NCBI GenBank assembly: GCA_013297675.1 | Contig: JAAFHZ010000010.1 | Coordinates: 1-61,114 of the forward strand | DNA length: 61,114 nt | From: Synechococcales cyanobacterium bin59.metabat.ball.084 | Lineage (GTDB): Bacteria; Cyanobacteriota; Cyanobacteriia; Cyanobacteriales; Chamaesiphonaceae | Direction of reading: 5' to 3' | Shown here: piece by piece, positions 54,195 to 61,114 of the stretch | Layout: every line of letters starts with the position of its first letter | How positions within the stretch are numbered: the stretch's first letter is position 1 | Notes under the pieces: generated by a model | What the model was told of the DNA's origin: nothing | What the model saw: only the letters and a program-made list of their open reading frames with translations | Databases searched by the model: none | Program-made: the position numbers and the translations under genes

Positions 54195-55133
54195 CTATGC
54201 GGCCAGAGCTAACTTAGCACCTAGCAAATGCTCTAAAAAACTATTACTTAGTTCTGGTTGCCATTCTCGAAACCGCACAATGATGCGTGTAAATACAAAG
54301 ATTACTTCCACGCCATGTATTAACTCATCAGCGGCGATCGATTTCTGCATTAAATCTTGACCGTGAGTACGTTCTTCCTGTTGATGGCGGATAATGCTGA
54401 ATAGGTATTTGCTGACATCGTTACATTGCTGCCAAAAAGAAGTAGAAAACGCCCAGCGGCTGAAGCCCCAAAACTTGGATAAATGATTGACCTCATCTTG
54501 TAGTGGTTGGGCGATCGCCTGTTGTAAAGCCCCGGTAGAATGTGCCATCAACCATAAATACACGGAGACAGCGCCCCACTCTGTACTAATTCTGCTCACA
54601 GTATGCTGATACAGATCTGCCATGATATCGTCACTAGGCTGATAGCCTATCACTGTATTGGGCTTGGGTTGAATCTTGGAGCCTGTTAAATGGTAATAAA
54701 TTTTGCTAAAGGCTGGGGCATGTTGACGCTCTTCTTTTTCCCAAATTCCAGCTTTTTTTAACGAACCATCAGGATGCTGTTCACCACCCATAAAGTAGGC
54801 CATCTGGGGATGAAGAGCCTGCATATAGCCCCAACTTTCTTGAGAGTATTGCCGAATTGGTGCTTCAATTTCGGTGGCTCCGGCGACAATCATGATAAAC
54901 ATTTCTGGATCAACACCAATGATTTGATCAGGCGAAATAGCCTGCCAGTCGATCGGCTCCCAAGGGCGCTGGTGAGGATTAGTAAATTGGCTGGGCAAGT
55001 CGGCGATGTGGCGGCTGAGAATGGGGATTGATAAATATCGATCGATCAAAAAATTAATGCGGGCACGAATTTGTAAATAGCTAGGATTGGCAGTGAAAGT
55101 ACCGGCAAGATCGTTAGTATTAGTCAGGTTCAT
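54195..55133 (-). CDS. Ferritin-like (diiron) domain protein
   Basis: A 312-residue helical protein from the ATG at 55133. The frame is open further upstream to 55481 but that part is not protein-like. Two helices carry ExxH-type pairs, EKEERQHAPAF (about 157-167) and DEVNHLSKFWG (about 233-243), with further Glu/His residues in QEERTHG and ADELIHGVE. These are candidate ligands of a diiron centre as in ferritin-like oxygenases or desaturase-like proteins. No close functional assignment is possible. Confidence 0.7.
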   Translation of the reverse strand: MNLTNTNDLAGTFTANPSYLQIRARINFLIDRYLSIPILSRHIADLPSQFTNPHQRPWEPIDWQAISPDQIIGVDPEMFIMIVAGATEIEAPIRQYSQESWGYMQALHPQMAYFMGGEQHPDGSLKKAGIWEKEERQHAPAFSKIYYHLTGSKIQPKPNTVIGYQPSDDIMADLYQHTVSRISTEWGAVSVYLWLMAHSTGALQQAIAQPLQDEVNHLSKFWGFSRWAFSTSFWQQCNDVSKYLFSIIRHQQEERTHGQDLMQKSIAADELIHGVEVIFVFTRIIVRFREWQPELSNSFLEHLLGAKLALAA

Positions 55134-55436
55134 GGTAATTATAGGGTTGTAGGCTAAAAAAATGTGGACAGTGAAATTATCTAAATAATGCCGTCGAGAG
55201 TGGCTGCTAAAGAGATGATGAAAGATAACCAATCTTGGGCAATCCAGGCATATGAGCGGCGGTGTTGAGCGTTCATATTGAAATCTGTGAGTGGTGGATA
55301 TTTGCATTGTGGCAATGGTTTCGATGTAGCCACAATGAGCGGTACCAAGGAATGTATAGCGATCGGTAGCAAGGTGCAGGGGGGTGAAGCAAGGTGAAGT
55401 AGAATAGAGTTGTTCCTTGCAAAATCTCTTTATTCC
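55134..55436. other. Intergenic region between divergent genes
   Basis: A 303-base spacer between the starts of the ferritin-like gene and the interrupted gene. It contains short AAGGTG/GCAAGGTG repeats near 55370-55405 but no convincing ORF or hairpin. Promoters of both genes should lie here. Confidence 0.45.
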
Positions 55437-56539
55437 ATGGATGCTGAGCAAATTGCCGCATGGCTGCCCCCAAAACAGCAAGATCTATTAATTACTCCCT
55501 TCCCGCCACAAAAATATAGACGTAATGTGTGGGTAAAAGCCTTGCTCAGAGCCAAAAAAGATCCATGTTCTTCTAGCGGGAAGGGAGTACCCAAGCGATC
55601 CGCCTAGTGGGTGTTACCAGAGTGCGGGCGGAATGCTGGGTGCGGCTGTGGATTTATTTATTGGTAAAAGAACGGTTGATAGAACAACCGCGCTTGCAGC
55701 CGCCACTAGCCGAATTGACTTTACCGACTGCGGCAATAAGCTGTACTCACCGAGAAGCCGCCGAGATTTTTTATCACGATCGAGAACAGGGAAGCGATCG
55801 AGCGGCGGGGATGATGCTAGATAAGTTAGCGGCATTGGGTTTAATCAATAAACAGTTTGATGGCAACACTACTCGTATTACTATTCAGCCGCTGTTGCCG
55901 ATGGTGCAGGAAATCGAAGCAACAGTGCCACTAGAAATAGCAGAGTTCGATCCGCGCTGTGATGCCATTACCGTAGCCAACTTGTTAGCTAGTAACTACA
56001 ACTGGATGAATCGCAACACAGCCGCAGTGCCCCAACGAATTGCCCAGCTTTTGCGGCAATGGTCGCGTCAATATCCAGTAGGAATGCGGGTGCTACGGCG
56101 TAGTGATAATTTGAACCCAGTGGGTTTTTGTCTGCTGTATCCTACTGCTAGTAATTCGGACAATAAGTTTTTTGGATCACCGACTCAGGGGCTGCATTTC
56201 AGTAGCATGATGGACGTAGACCCTTTTGAATTGGCTACTCCGGGCGACTTAGATTGTGTTTCGTTGTTTGTCCGCAGTTGGATTATTGAACCCAGCTATG
56301 TGCATCAATATCGACCACTGTTTTTACAAGATGCTCAGGCTACGTTACGGCGAATGCAAGGAGATTTTCCAAACCTTTGTGATCTCTACACCTTAATTAT
56401 TCATCCTATCTATGAAGAGATGGCAGTAGCCTTGGGTTTCCAAAAGACCAGCTCTAGCTCACAGCAGCCAGGAGTTTCTTGGATGTATTTGCCGCTCGAT
56501 CGCTTTTTGCAGCTAAAAATGTCGGAGTTAAATTTTTGA
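55437..56539 (+). pseudogene. Conserved hypothetical gene interrupted by a MITE
   Basis: The frame starts at the ATG at 55437 (MDAEQIAAWLPPKQQDLLI). At 55493 a 95-bp insertion (plus a duplicated TA) breaks it, causing a stop at 55605. The coding sequence resumes in another frame as QAIRLVGVTRVRAECWVRLW and runs to 56539. Removing 95 bp restores a single frame (LLI to TQAIRLVG) and gives a protein of about 335 residues. The product has a winged-helix-like N-terminal half and an alpha/beta C-terminal half; I do not recognise the family. As it stands the gene is disrupted. Confidence 0.82.
55493..55589. mobile_element. 95-bp MITE inserted in a coding gene
   Basis: Perfect 14-bp inverted ends TACTCCCTTCCCGC (55493-55506) and GCGGGAAGGGAGTA (55576-55589). 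If the outer TA is the target duplication, the inserted length is 95 bp, and removing it joins the two frames of the host gene exactly. The ends differ from those of the other two elements in the window, so a different transposase moved it; TA targeting suggests an IS630/Tc1-type enzyme. Confidence 0.88.
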
Positions 56540-56561
56540 TCTTAATCAATAATCAATCACT

Positions 56562-57482
56562 ATGAATAACCAAAACCCCAACACCGTCAACATATTCAAA
56601 CGACAAACCAGCGGCACTTGCACTTGTCTGTCTTGCCACCAGCTAATTTCGGTTACTGACCAAACCTGTCCAAACTGTCAGCGCAAAAATCCAAGTTTAT
56701 GGGGGTACTCGCGCACTTTACGCAAATTGGGGGTCGATTTTGGCTTTACTAAAATCATCATCTGGGGATGTTTATTGTTATATGCCGCAACACTACTAGT
56801 AGATATTGAACATATCCAAGGTGGTGATATCTCCAATATCTTATCACCAAGCATTACCAGCCTCTGGCTATTTGGAGCTAGTGGAGCAACGCCAGTATTT
56901 CAGTGGGGTTGTTGGTGGACATTGCTGAGTGCTGGCTGGCTGCATGGTAGCTTACTCCATGTGGCTTTTAATATGGCCTGGGTAAGTAACTTAGCACTTC
57001 AGGTCGCTACTGCTTTTGGAGCGGGACGATTGGTAATTATTTATACTATCGCTATTATTAGTGGTTTTTTAGCCAGCAGTTTAGCTGGGGCATTTTTACC
57101 CTCGCCCTTGCAGGGGGCTGCTACTGCAATTGGGGCATCTGGCGGTATTTTTGGCTTGCTGGGAGCTTTGGTAGCCTATGGTCAAGTGACTAAAAATTTT
57201 ACCGTTAAACAAGAAGCCTGGATGTTAGCCATCGTGATGTTTGTAATTGGTGTGATTACACCTCAAGTAGATAACTGGGGACATTTTGGCGGTTTTGTTG
57301 GAGGGTTTTTAGTGAGTAAAATTCCGGGGATAAGTGCACAGAAACCAGAAGGTACAGCGCAGATGGTGTTAGCGATCGGCTGTTTGGTACTAACGATATT
57401 TAGCCTTGTAACGGCGATCGCCCATGCTTACACTCTAAATTTCTTCGATCTGCCAGCGCTACAAATGTTGCATTCTCATTAG
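56562..57482 (+). CDS. Rhomboid-family intramembrane serine protease with zinc ribbon
   Basis: A 306-residue protein. An N-terminal zinc ribbon (CLSC at 22-25 and CPNC at 36-39) precedes six to seven membrane helices from about residue 64. GASGGIFGLLG holds the catalytic Ser193, and NWGHFGGFVGGF the catalytic His241, with HVAFNMAW in the earlier helix. It would cleave membrane protein segments; clients unknown. An in-cytoplasm zinc ribbon ahead of a rhomboid core is a known variant. Confidence 0.9.
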   Translation: MNNQNPNTVNIFKRQTSGTCTCLSCHQLISVTDQTCPNCQRKNPSLWGYSRTLRKLGVDFGFTKIIIWGCLLLYAATLLVDIEHIQGGDISNILSPSITSLWLFGASGATPVFQWGCWWTLLSAGWLHGSLLHVAFNMAWVSNLALQVATAFGAGRLVIIYTIAIISGFLASSLAGAFLPSPLQGAATAIGASGGIFGLLGALVAYGQVTKNFTVKQEAWMLAIVMFVIGVITPQVDNWGHFGGFVGGFLVSKIPGISAQKPEGTAQMVLAIGCLVLTIFSLVTAIAHAYTLNFFDLPALQMLHSH

Positions 57483-57626
57483 GACTGTGGATACGGCAGA
57501 TCAGCAAGTTTTGACCACAGCCACAGGATACCAGGGAATGTCTGATCGGTCAATTTTCGGTGGTCTAGCAGGATGGGAAATCTCGCAAATTCAGTTAGAA
57601 TTTGTAAAATTGTCTGAAATCTTTCC

Positions 57627-58505
57627 ATGACCTCTTCTGTTCCCCCCACTTGGCTCTCGATCGTCCGTTTACTGCGCTGGGACAAACCCACCGGGCGTTT
57701 GATTTTAATGATTCCCGCCCTTTGGGGCTTCTGTTTGGCCACTGGCCGCACGGGAGAGTTCAAACTGCCCCTGTTAGCAATAATTATCCTAGGTACCCTT
57801 GCCACCAGTGCTGCTGGCTGTGTGGTAAATGACTTGTGGGATAGAAATATTGACCCTCAGGTAGAACGCACCAAAAATCGTCCTTTGGCTGCCCGTGCCT
57901 TGTCAGTGAAAGTGGGAATTGGAGTATTAGTTTTTTCGTTAATTTGCGCGGCTATTTTAGCCAGATATCTCAACCTGGCTACTTTTTGGCTATGCCTAGC
58001 AGCCGTACCAGTAATTTTGCTATATCCTGCGGCTAAAAGAGTGTTCCCGGTGCCGCAATTGGTGCTGTCGATCGCCTGGGGTTTTGCGGTGTTAATCAGT
58101 TGGTCGATGGTGGAACCGAAGTTAGAGATTGCTACCTGGGAACTATGGGGGGCTACGGTGTTTTGGACTTTGGGCTTTGATACGGTTTATGCCATGCCCG
58201 ATCGGGCGGATGATCGTCGAATTGGGGTGAATTCTAGTGCGCTGTTTTTTGGTAAACAGGTGCCGTTAGCGGTAGGAATTTGCTACTTGCTAACTTTTGT
58301 TTTATTGGCTTTTGCTGGTCGGGCATTGAATTTGAATATTGTGTTTTGGATTTCTCTGGCTTGCGGGGCTGGTGTTTGGTTTAATCAATATCGCAGGCTG
58401 CGCCATCCCAACTTATCACCGGCCAGCTATGGCAATATGTTTCGTGAAAATGTCTGGTTAGGATTTGGTTTAGTGGCAGGCATGATTGGGGGATTAGTAC
58501 ATTAA
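57627..58505 (+). CDS. ubiA: UbiA-type 4-hydroxybenzoate polyprenyltransferase
   Basis: A 292-residue membrane prenyltransferase with about eight helices. The first Asp-rich motif is NDLWDRNID (about 68-76), with VERTKNRPLAA after it, and the second is MPDRADDRRIGV (about 190-201), as in UbiA. It transfers a polyprenyl chain to 4-hydroxybenzoate, the first membrane step toward plastoquinone in cyanobacteria. Intact. A 144-base gap separates it from the rhomboid gene. Confidence 0.92.
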   Translation: MTSSVPPTWLSIVRLLRWDKPTGRLILMIPALWGFCLATGRTGEFKLPLLAIIILGTLATSAAGCVVNDLWDRNIDPQVERTKNRPLAARALSVKVGIGVLVFSLICAAILARYLNLATFWLCLAAVPVILLYPAAKRVFPVPQLVLSIAWGFAVLISWSMVEPKLEIATWELWGATVFWTLGFDTVYAMPDRADDRRIGVNSSALFFGKQVPLAVGICYLLTFVLLAFAGRALNLNIVFWISLACGAGVWFNQYRRLRHPNLSPASYGNMFRENVWLGFGLVAGMIGGLVH

Positions 58506-58657
58506 AGTCGCTTTAGCCCAAAACAACAGATGGAATTCGGTTGTATTCGCAGTCTAATCAACCACGGCAAGGAGGTCAACTTGAACCCCTTAGATTTGTA
58601 GAATGAATAACATATAATATGTGTAATCTTACCTAGGGGATGCTTTGAGGAACAAAA

Positions 58658-59011
58658 ATGACACAAGCCATAGACCAAGATATTCGGGAATTAAAGATCG
58701 CAATCGAGGCTCTTAGTAAGGGAACTGAAGCAAATACCAAAGCGATCGCTGACTTGACCGCCTCGGTTAGTGGACTGAGAGAAGAAATGCGAGTCGGCTT
58801 CGCCAATGTGGAAACTAGGTTTGCCGATGTATGAGGAGATATCAAGGTTTTTGATAATCGGCTAGCCAATATAGAATCAACAGCCCAGAAGCTTCCTGAT
58901 CTTGCTGAAAAAGTCGGTGAACTCAAAAACTGGAAGCAAGTTGCAATAGTTGTATTTACGGCATCAGTTAGTAGCGCTATTGCTTGGTTTCTTCGCAGCG
59001 CCAAATTATAA
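58658..59011 (+). pseudogene. Coiled-coil membrane protein with internal stop codon
   Basis: A 117-codon frame from ATG 58658 to TAA 59011 that is protein-like throughout: a helical TQAIDQDIRELKIAIEAL, a heptad region GLREEMRVGFANVETRF, and a C-terminal membrane segment (VAIVVFTASVSSAIAWFL). At 58832-58834 a TGA interrupts it, probably a CGA to TGA change since Arg fits there. The family of DUF1640-like coiled-coil proteins occurs in several copies in cyanobacteria. It is a recent pseudogene, unless the stop is read through. Confidence 0.7.
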
Positions 59012-59033
59012 CCAGTTTCTCGCTGAGACAAAT

Positions 59034-59897
59034 CTATTGAGGGTAAAAAGCAGCTAAGTTCTGGCTGCGGATCGCTTCAACTTCTGCTGACCAATAGCTC
59101 GGTAAACTATCCCAGGGATTGCTATCGGCATCGTTGGTAATATACACATAGCCAATGTTACGTTTAACAGCTAGCTCAATATAGCTCTGCATCTTGGCTT
59201 GATCGATCACCCCGTGGAGCATCAGCGCAAAATGCTTCCGATCATACTTTTTCACATAGGGGCTAGTTTCATAAGTCGGCCACTCCTTGCCAAAGTTTTC
59301 AAAAATCACCGCTTGGTCAGTGACAGGCTTACTAAAGTAGGCTTCGTCAAGATGGGTGCCGGGATTCAAAATCACCTGTTGAAGCTGCTTTTTACTTTTA
59401 ATATAGCGATAGATTTCGCTGTAGTAGTTAAGTTGCTGTGGGCCGCTAGCACCTTCGTCTAAAAATATTCCTTGGACATTAAAGTGAGCGTGGTATAAAT
59501 CAACATCTGCTTTGACTTGCTCGATCGGTCTTTTGCCATAGTTCGTAGCTACATAGCCAATAGTTTTTACCCCGCCTTGTTGTAATAGTTTTAATCCTTG
59601 AGCGTAGTCTGAGTTGGGTTTGCCTCCGGGGCCACTGTTGGGGTTGATAATGGCTACTACCGGAATTTTGCGGGCTGCTTCCACCAATGGCAACCAGTTA
59701 CTGCGCCCGTTGATCATTTGGGGATAAATATATAGGGGAATGAGAGCTTGCAGTTTAGGGGCAGCTTGTTTGGAGTCAGCAGCTTGAACAGATGATTGGG
59801 CGGACGGAAAATCTAGTTTGATCGATTTAAAGATTGCCCCCACAGCGATCGAAAGCAACATAAAAATTCCAACCGAGATGTGCGTTTTTTGTGACAT
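59034..59897 (-). CDS. Spherulation-specific family 4 (spherulin 4)-like protein
   Basis: A 287-residue protein from the ATG at 59897. A signal-anchor (about residues 7-22) is followed by a TIM-barrel-like domain with LIPLYIYPQ, VVAIINPNSGPG, KTIGYVATNYGKRP, GIFLDEGASGP and YVYITNDADSNPWDSLPSYW, all typical of the spherulin-4 family, which resembles glycoside hydrolase GH114-type enzymes. It probably acts on an extracellular polysaccharide; activity unproven. Confidence 0.85.
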   Translation of the reverse strand: MSQKTHISVGIFMLLSIAVGAIFKSIKLDFPSAQSSVQAADSKQAAPKLQALIPLYIYPQMINGRSNWLPLVEAARKIPVVAIINPNSGPGGKPNSDYAQGLKLLQQGGVKTIGYVATNYGKRPIEQVKADVDLYHAHFNVQGIFLDEGASGPQQLNYYSEIYRYIKSKKQLQQVILNPGTHLDEAYFSKPVTDQAVIFENFGKEWPTYETSPYVKKYDRKHFALMLHGVIDQAKMQSYIELAVKRNIGYVYITNDADSNPWDSLPSYWSAEVEAIRSQNLAAFYPQ

Positions 59898-59940
59898 GGT
59901 GAACTTTGTAATGAGGTAAAAGCCGCTTTTCACAATTACT

Positions 59941-61005
59941 TTACAGCACTACATGTCTTTTGACCTGTGATATAACGCTTGATGCGGCTTTGCGTTTAGC
60001 CTGTTCGGCAGCATAAAACTCTCTGTGTAACTGGCGGAACCGCTCAAGTTTATGGTTGAGGCTGGTATCATTTGGTGCTTTTTTTCCATAGCGCCAAGCT
60101 ACATAATCACCAGAGATTTCGGTAATTAATTTGCCAAGTAATCCGGGGTATCGTAATTCATCGATAGTTGTTGATTGAGTTTTAGCTAACGCAAATTCCC
60201 ACTCGGTTTCATTGCTATGCTTAATGCTGCCGCTGGTGCGGAGTTCTTTTAGCATCAACCAATAAATCCGTTCAATCGTGGGTAGCTGGTTGAATTTGCG
60301 CTCTTTTTGCTTGGCAATTTTTTCTTGGCGACTTTGTAGCCATAAATACCAAGCCACTCCAGCTACCAGCATCAAAATGACTGCGGCGATTCTGAGCAGA
60401 TTTGTTAACTGCTCTGCATTAATTGGCGGTGTTTTGGGCGGCTGATTGGAAGACTTTTTATCGGCTAGATTGCCTAAGCTATTTTCTGGCTGGGATGTTG
60501 ATCGATCTTGATCAGTTGTGTTTCTAGACGTATTGTTCTGGCCGCGATCGGGGGATTTTTTTCCAGTAGCTCCATTCCGCTGACGATCATTTTTATCCCC
60601 AGCAGATCCAGAATCTTGACTACCATTTTGTCTAGCAGTATTCGGAGATCCAGAACCTCGATCGCCGCTTTGTTCCTCAGGACTGCTCCCAGGAAATCTG
60701 AAACCTGGATTACTTCCTTGTCCACTAGAACTCCCAGCAGACCCTGAGCCTGGATTACTTCCTTGTCCACTAGAATTCCCAGCAGACCCCAAGCCTGGAT
60801 TACTTCCTTGTCCACTAGAATTCTCAGCAGACCCCAAGCCTGGATTACTTCCTTGTCCACTAGAATTCTCAGCAGACCCCAAGCCTGGATTGCTTTCTTG
60901 TTCACTAGGTTTTTTAGAAGAACCCGAGCCTGGATTACTTCCTTGTTCACTAGGTTTTTTAGAAGAACCCGAGCTTTGGTTGTCTGGATTATAGCGGTTC
61001 CGCAT
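59941..61005 (-). CDS. DUF4129-domain protein with 15-residue repeats, 5' end lost to an IS insertion
   Basis: The frame spans 354 residues. After six imperfect copies of a 15-residue Gly/Ser/Asn/Pro/Gln repeat (about residues 12-101) comes a polar low-complexity part, one membrane segment (about 203-225) and the DUF4129 domain (about 240-325, FNQLPTIERIYWLMLKEL and LRYPGLLGKLITEISGDYVAWRYG). The apparent start codon and residues MRNRYN are the complement of the IS end (CGGAACCGCTATA at 60990-61002), so the element supplies the start and the real N-terminus has been displaced or lost. DUF4129 proteins often accompany transglutaminase-like genes. Confidence 0.72.
   Translation of the reverse strand: MRNRYNPDNQSSGSSKKPSEQGSNPGSGSSKKPSEQESNPGLGSAENSSGQGSNPGLGSAENSSGQGSNPGLGSAGNSSGQGSNPGSGSAGSSSGQGSNPGFRFPGSSPEEQSGDRGSGSPNTARQNGSQDSGSAGDKNDRQRNGATGKKSPDRGQNNTSRNTTDQDRSTSQPENSLGNLADKKSSNQPPKTPPINAEQLTNLLRIAAVILMLVAGVAWYLWLQSRQEKIAKQKERKFNQLPTIERIYWLMLKELRTSGSIKHSNETEWEFALAKTQSTTIDELRYPGLLGKLITEISGDYVAWRYGKKAPNDTSLNHKLERFRQLHREFYAAEQAKRKAASSVISQVKRHVVL
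60703..60972 (-). repeat. 45-bp tandem repeat coding for a 15-residue unit
   Basis: Six copies of a 45-bp unit coding for variants of (S/L)GSA(E/G)NSSGQGSNPG. The two central copies are nearly the same at the DNA level, so the number of copies probably varies between strains. The unit lies in the extracellular or periplasmic low-complexity part of the DUF4129 protein. Confidence 0.85.
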
Positions 61006-61114
61006 CGAATTTAGTGTATTATATGTTCAAAGTAGATATTTATAAACAATGAAAGCATACTCACTAGACCTAAGACGGAAAATTATCGAGACCGATCGTA
61101 CTGAAATGATTACT
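60990..61114 (+). mobile_element. IS630-type insertion sequence, left end
   Basis: The left inverted end TATAGCGGTTCCG lies at 60990-61002, followed by a 46-base leader and a transposase gene starting at 61049. The element continues past the window. The same end sequence bounds the miniature element at 49380-49478. A TA pair at 60990-60991 fits the usual TA target. Confidence 0.82.
61049..61114 (+). CDS. IS630-family transposase, N-terminal 22 codons
   Basis: The first 22 codons read MKAYSLDLRRKIIETDRTEM, matching the start of the IS630-family helix-turn-helix domain in cyanobacteria (MKAYSLDLR..I). The rest, including the DDE domain, lies outside the window, so completeness cannot be judged. 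Confidence 0.8.
   Translation, partial: MKAYSLDLRRKIIETDRTEMIT

Noticed and set aside
55134..55481. Longer N-terminus for the ferritin-like protein
   Set aside because: The upstream open frame has a composition unlike protein and overlaps the divergent promoter region; the ATG at 55133 starts the protein-like sequence.
60703..60972. CRISPR-like array
   Set aside because: The spacing is regular but there are no unique spacers; it is an in-frame coding repeat.
60474..61014. Repetitive frames on both strands opposite the DUF4129 gene
   Set aside because: They arise because the 45-bp tandem repeat has no stop codons in other frames. The DUF4129 frame has the conserved domain.

Overview
The window comes from a phycobilisome-containing cyanobacterium. 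Three things show this: cyanobacteria-specific genes (the phycocyanin lyase subunit cpcE, the photosystem I assembly gene ycf3, Ycf49/DUF2499-DUF3593 proteins, plastoquinone/menaquinone-type methyl- and prenyltransferases), a very high density of CGATCG/GCGATCGC words typical of cyanobacterial chromosomes, and lpxA/lpxB/csaB envelope genes. The layout is that of a chromosome: conserved housekeeping blocks separated by several accessory patches rich in toxins, nucleases, pseudogenes and small mobile elements. No rRNA, tRNA or CRISPR array was found.

Region by region. 1-6 kb: a csaB fragment, a DUF2499/DUF3593 pair, an RDD membrane protein, glgC (glycogen synthesis) convergent on a U32-family protein, and a coiled-coil protein. 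6-12 kb: an AT-rich 1410-residue TIR-STAND-TPR protein followed on the opposite strand by an AbiEii-like nucleotidyltransferase and a RelE-type toxin-antitoxin pair; this looks like a defence patch. 12-15.5 kb: an acyltransferase and an alpha/beta hydrolase side by side, a methyltransferase and chrA. 15.5-21.5 kb: an accessory junkyard with a small ORF between two hairpins, duplicated fragments of chrA and of a YhcG/DUF1016 nuclease, a secreted papain-fold toxin with its probable immunity gene, a Uma2 protein, a frameshifted DUF4351 nuclease and a decayed serine recombinase. 21.5-26.5 kb: HAD phosphatase, SulP transporter and fabZ-lpxA-lpxB. 26.5-29 kb: an operon-like group of Ras-like GTPase, DUF4388, Roadblock/LC7 and V4R-like proteins. 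29-38 kb: grpE-dnaK-dnaJ-tusA-rsgA, an Orn/Lys/Arg decarboxylase with an Spx/ArsC-like protein, a zinc-ribbon ORF, gatC and ycf3.

38-41.5 kb is a second accessory patch: two Uma2 genes, a ParDE pair, an ATP-grasp ligase related to cyanophycin synthetase, and two small ORFs that share a duplicated upstream region, a very strong Shine-Dalgarno sequence and a conserved N-terminus. This is the best candidate in the window for something undescribed, possibly a ribosomally made peptide with an ATP-grasp tailoring enzyme. 41.5-48.5 kb: an NagX/HGSNAT-like membrane acyltransferase, a GntR regulator with a polysaccharide deacetylase, an S1-domain protein, prs and queA. 48.5-51.2 kb: two miniature inverted-repeat elements and a two-domain peptidoglycan hydrolase. 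51.5-58.5 kb: aldo/keto reductase, cpcE, menG/ubiE, a ferritin-like protein, a gene broken by a third miniature element whose removal restores the frame exactly, a rhomboid protease and a UbiA-type prenyltransferase. 58.6-61.1 kb: a pseudogene with an internal stop, a spherulin-4-like protein and a DUF4129 protein with 15-residue repeats whose 5' end is cut by an IS630-type element running off the window.

The main themes are standard cyanobacterial metabolism and protein quality control, with recent activity of IS630-type miniature elements and at least three separate conflict or defence-related patches.
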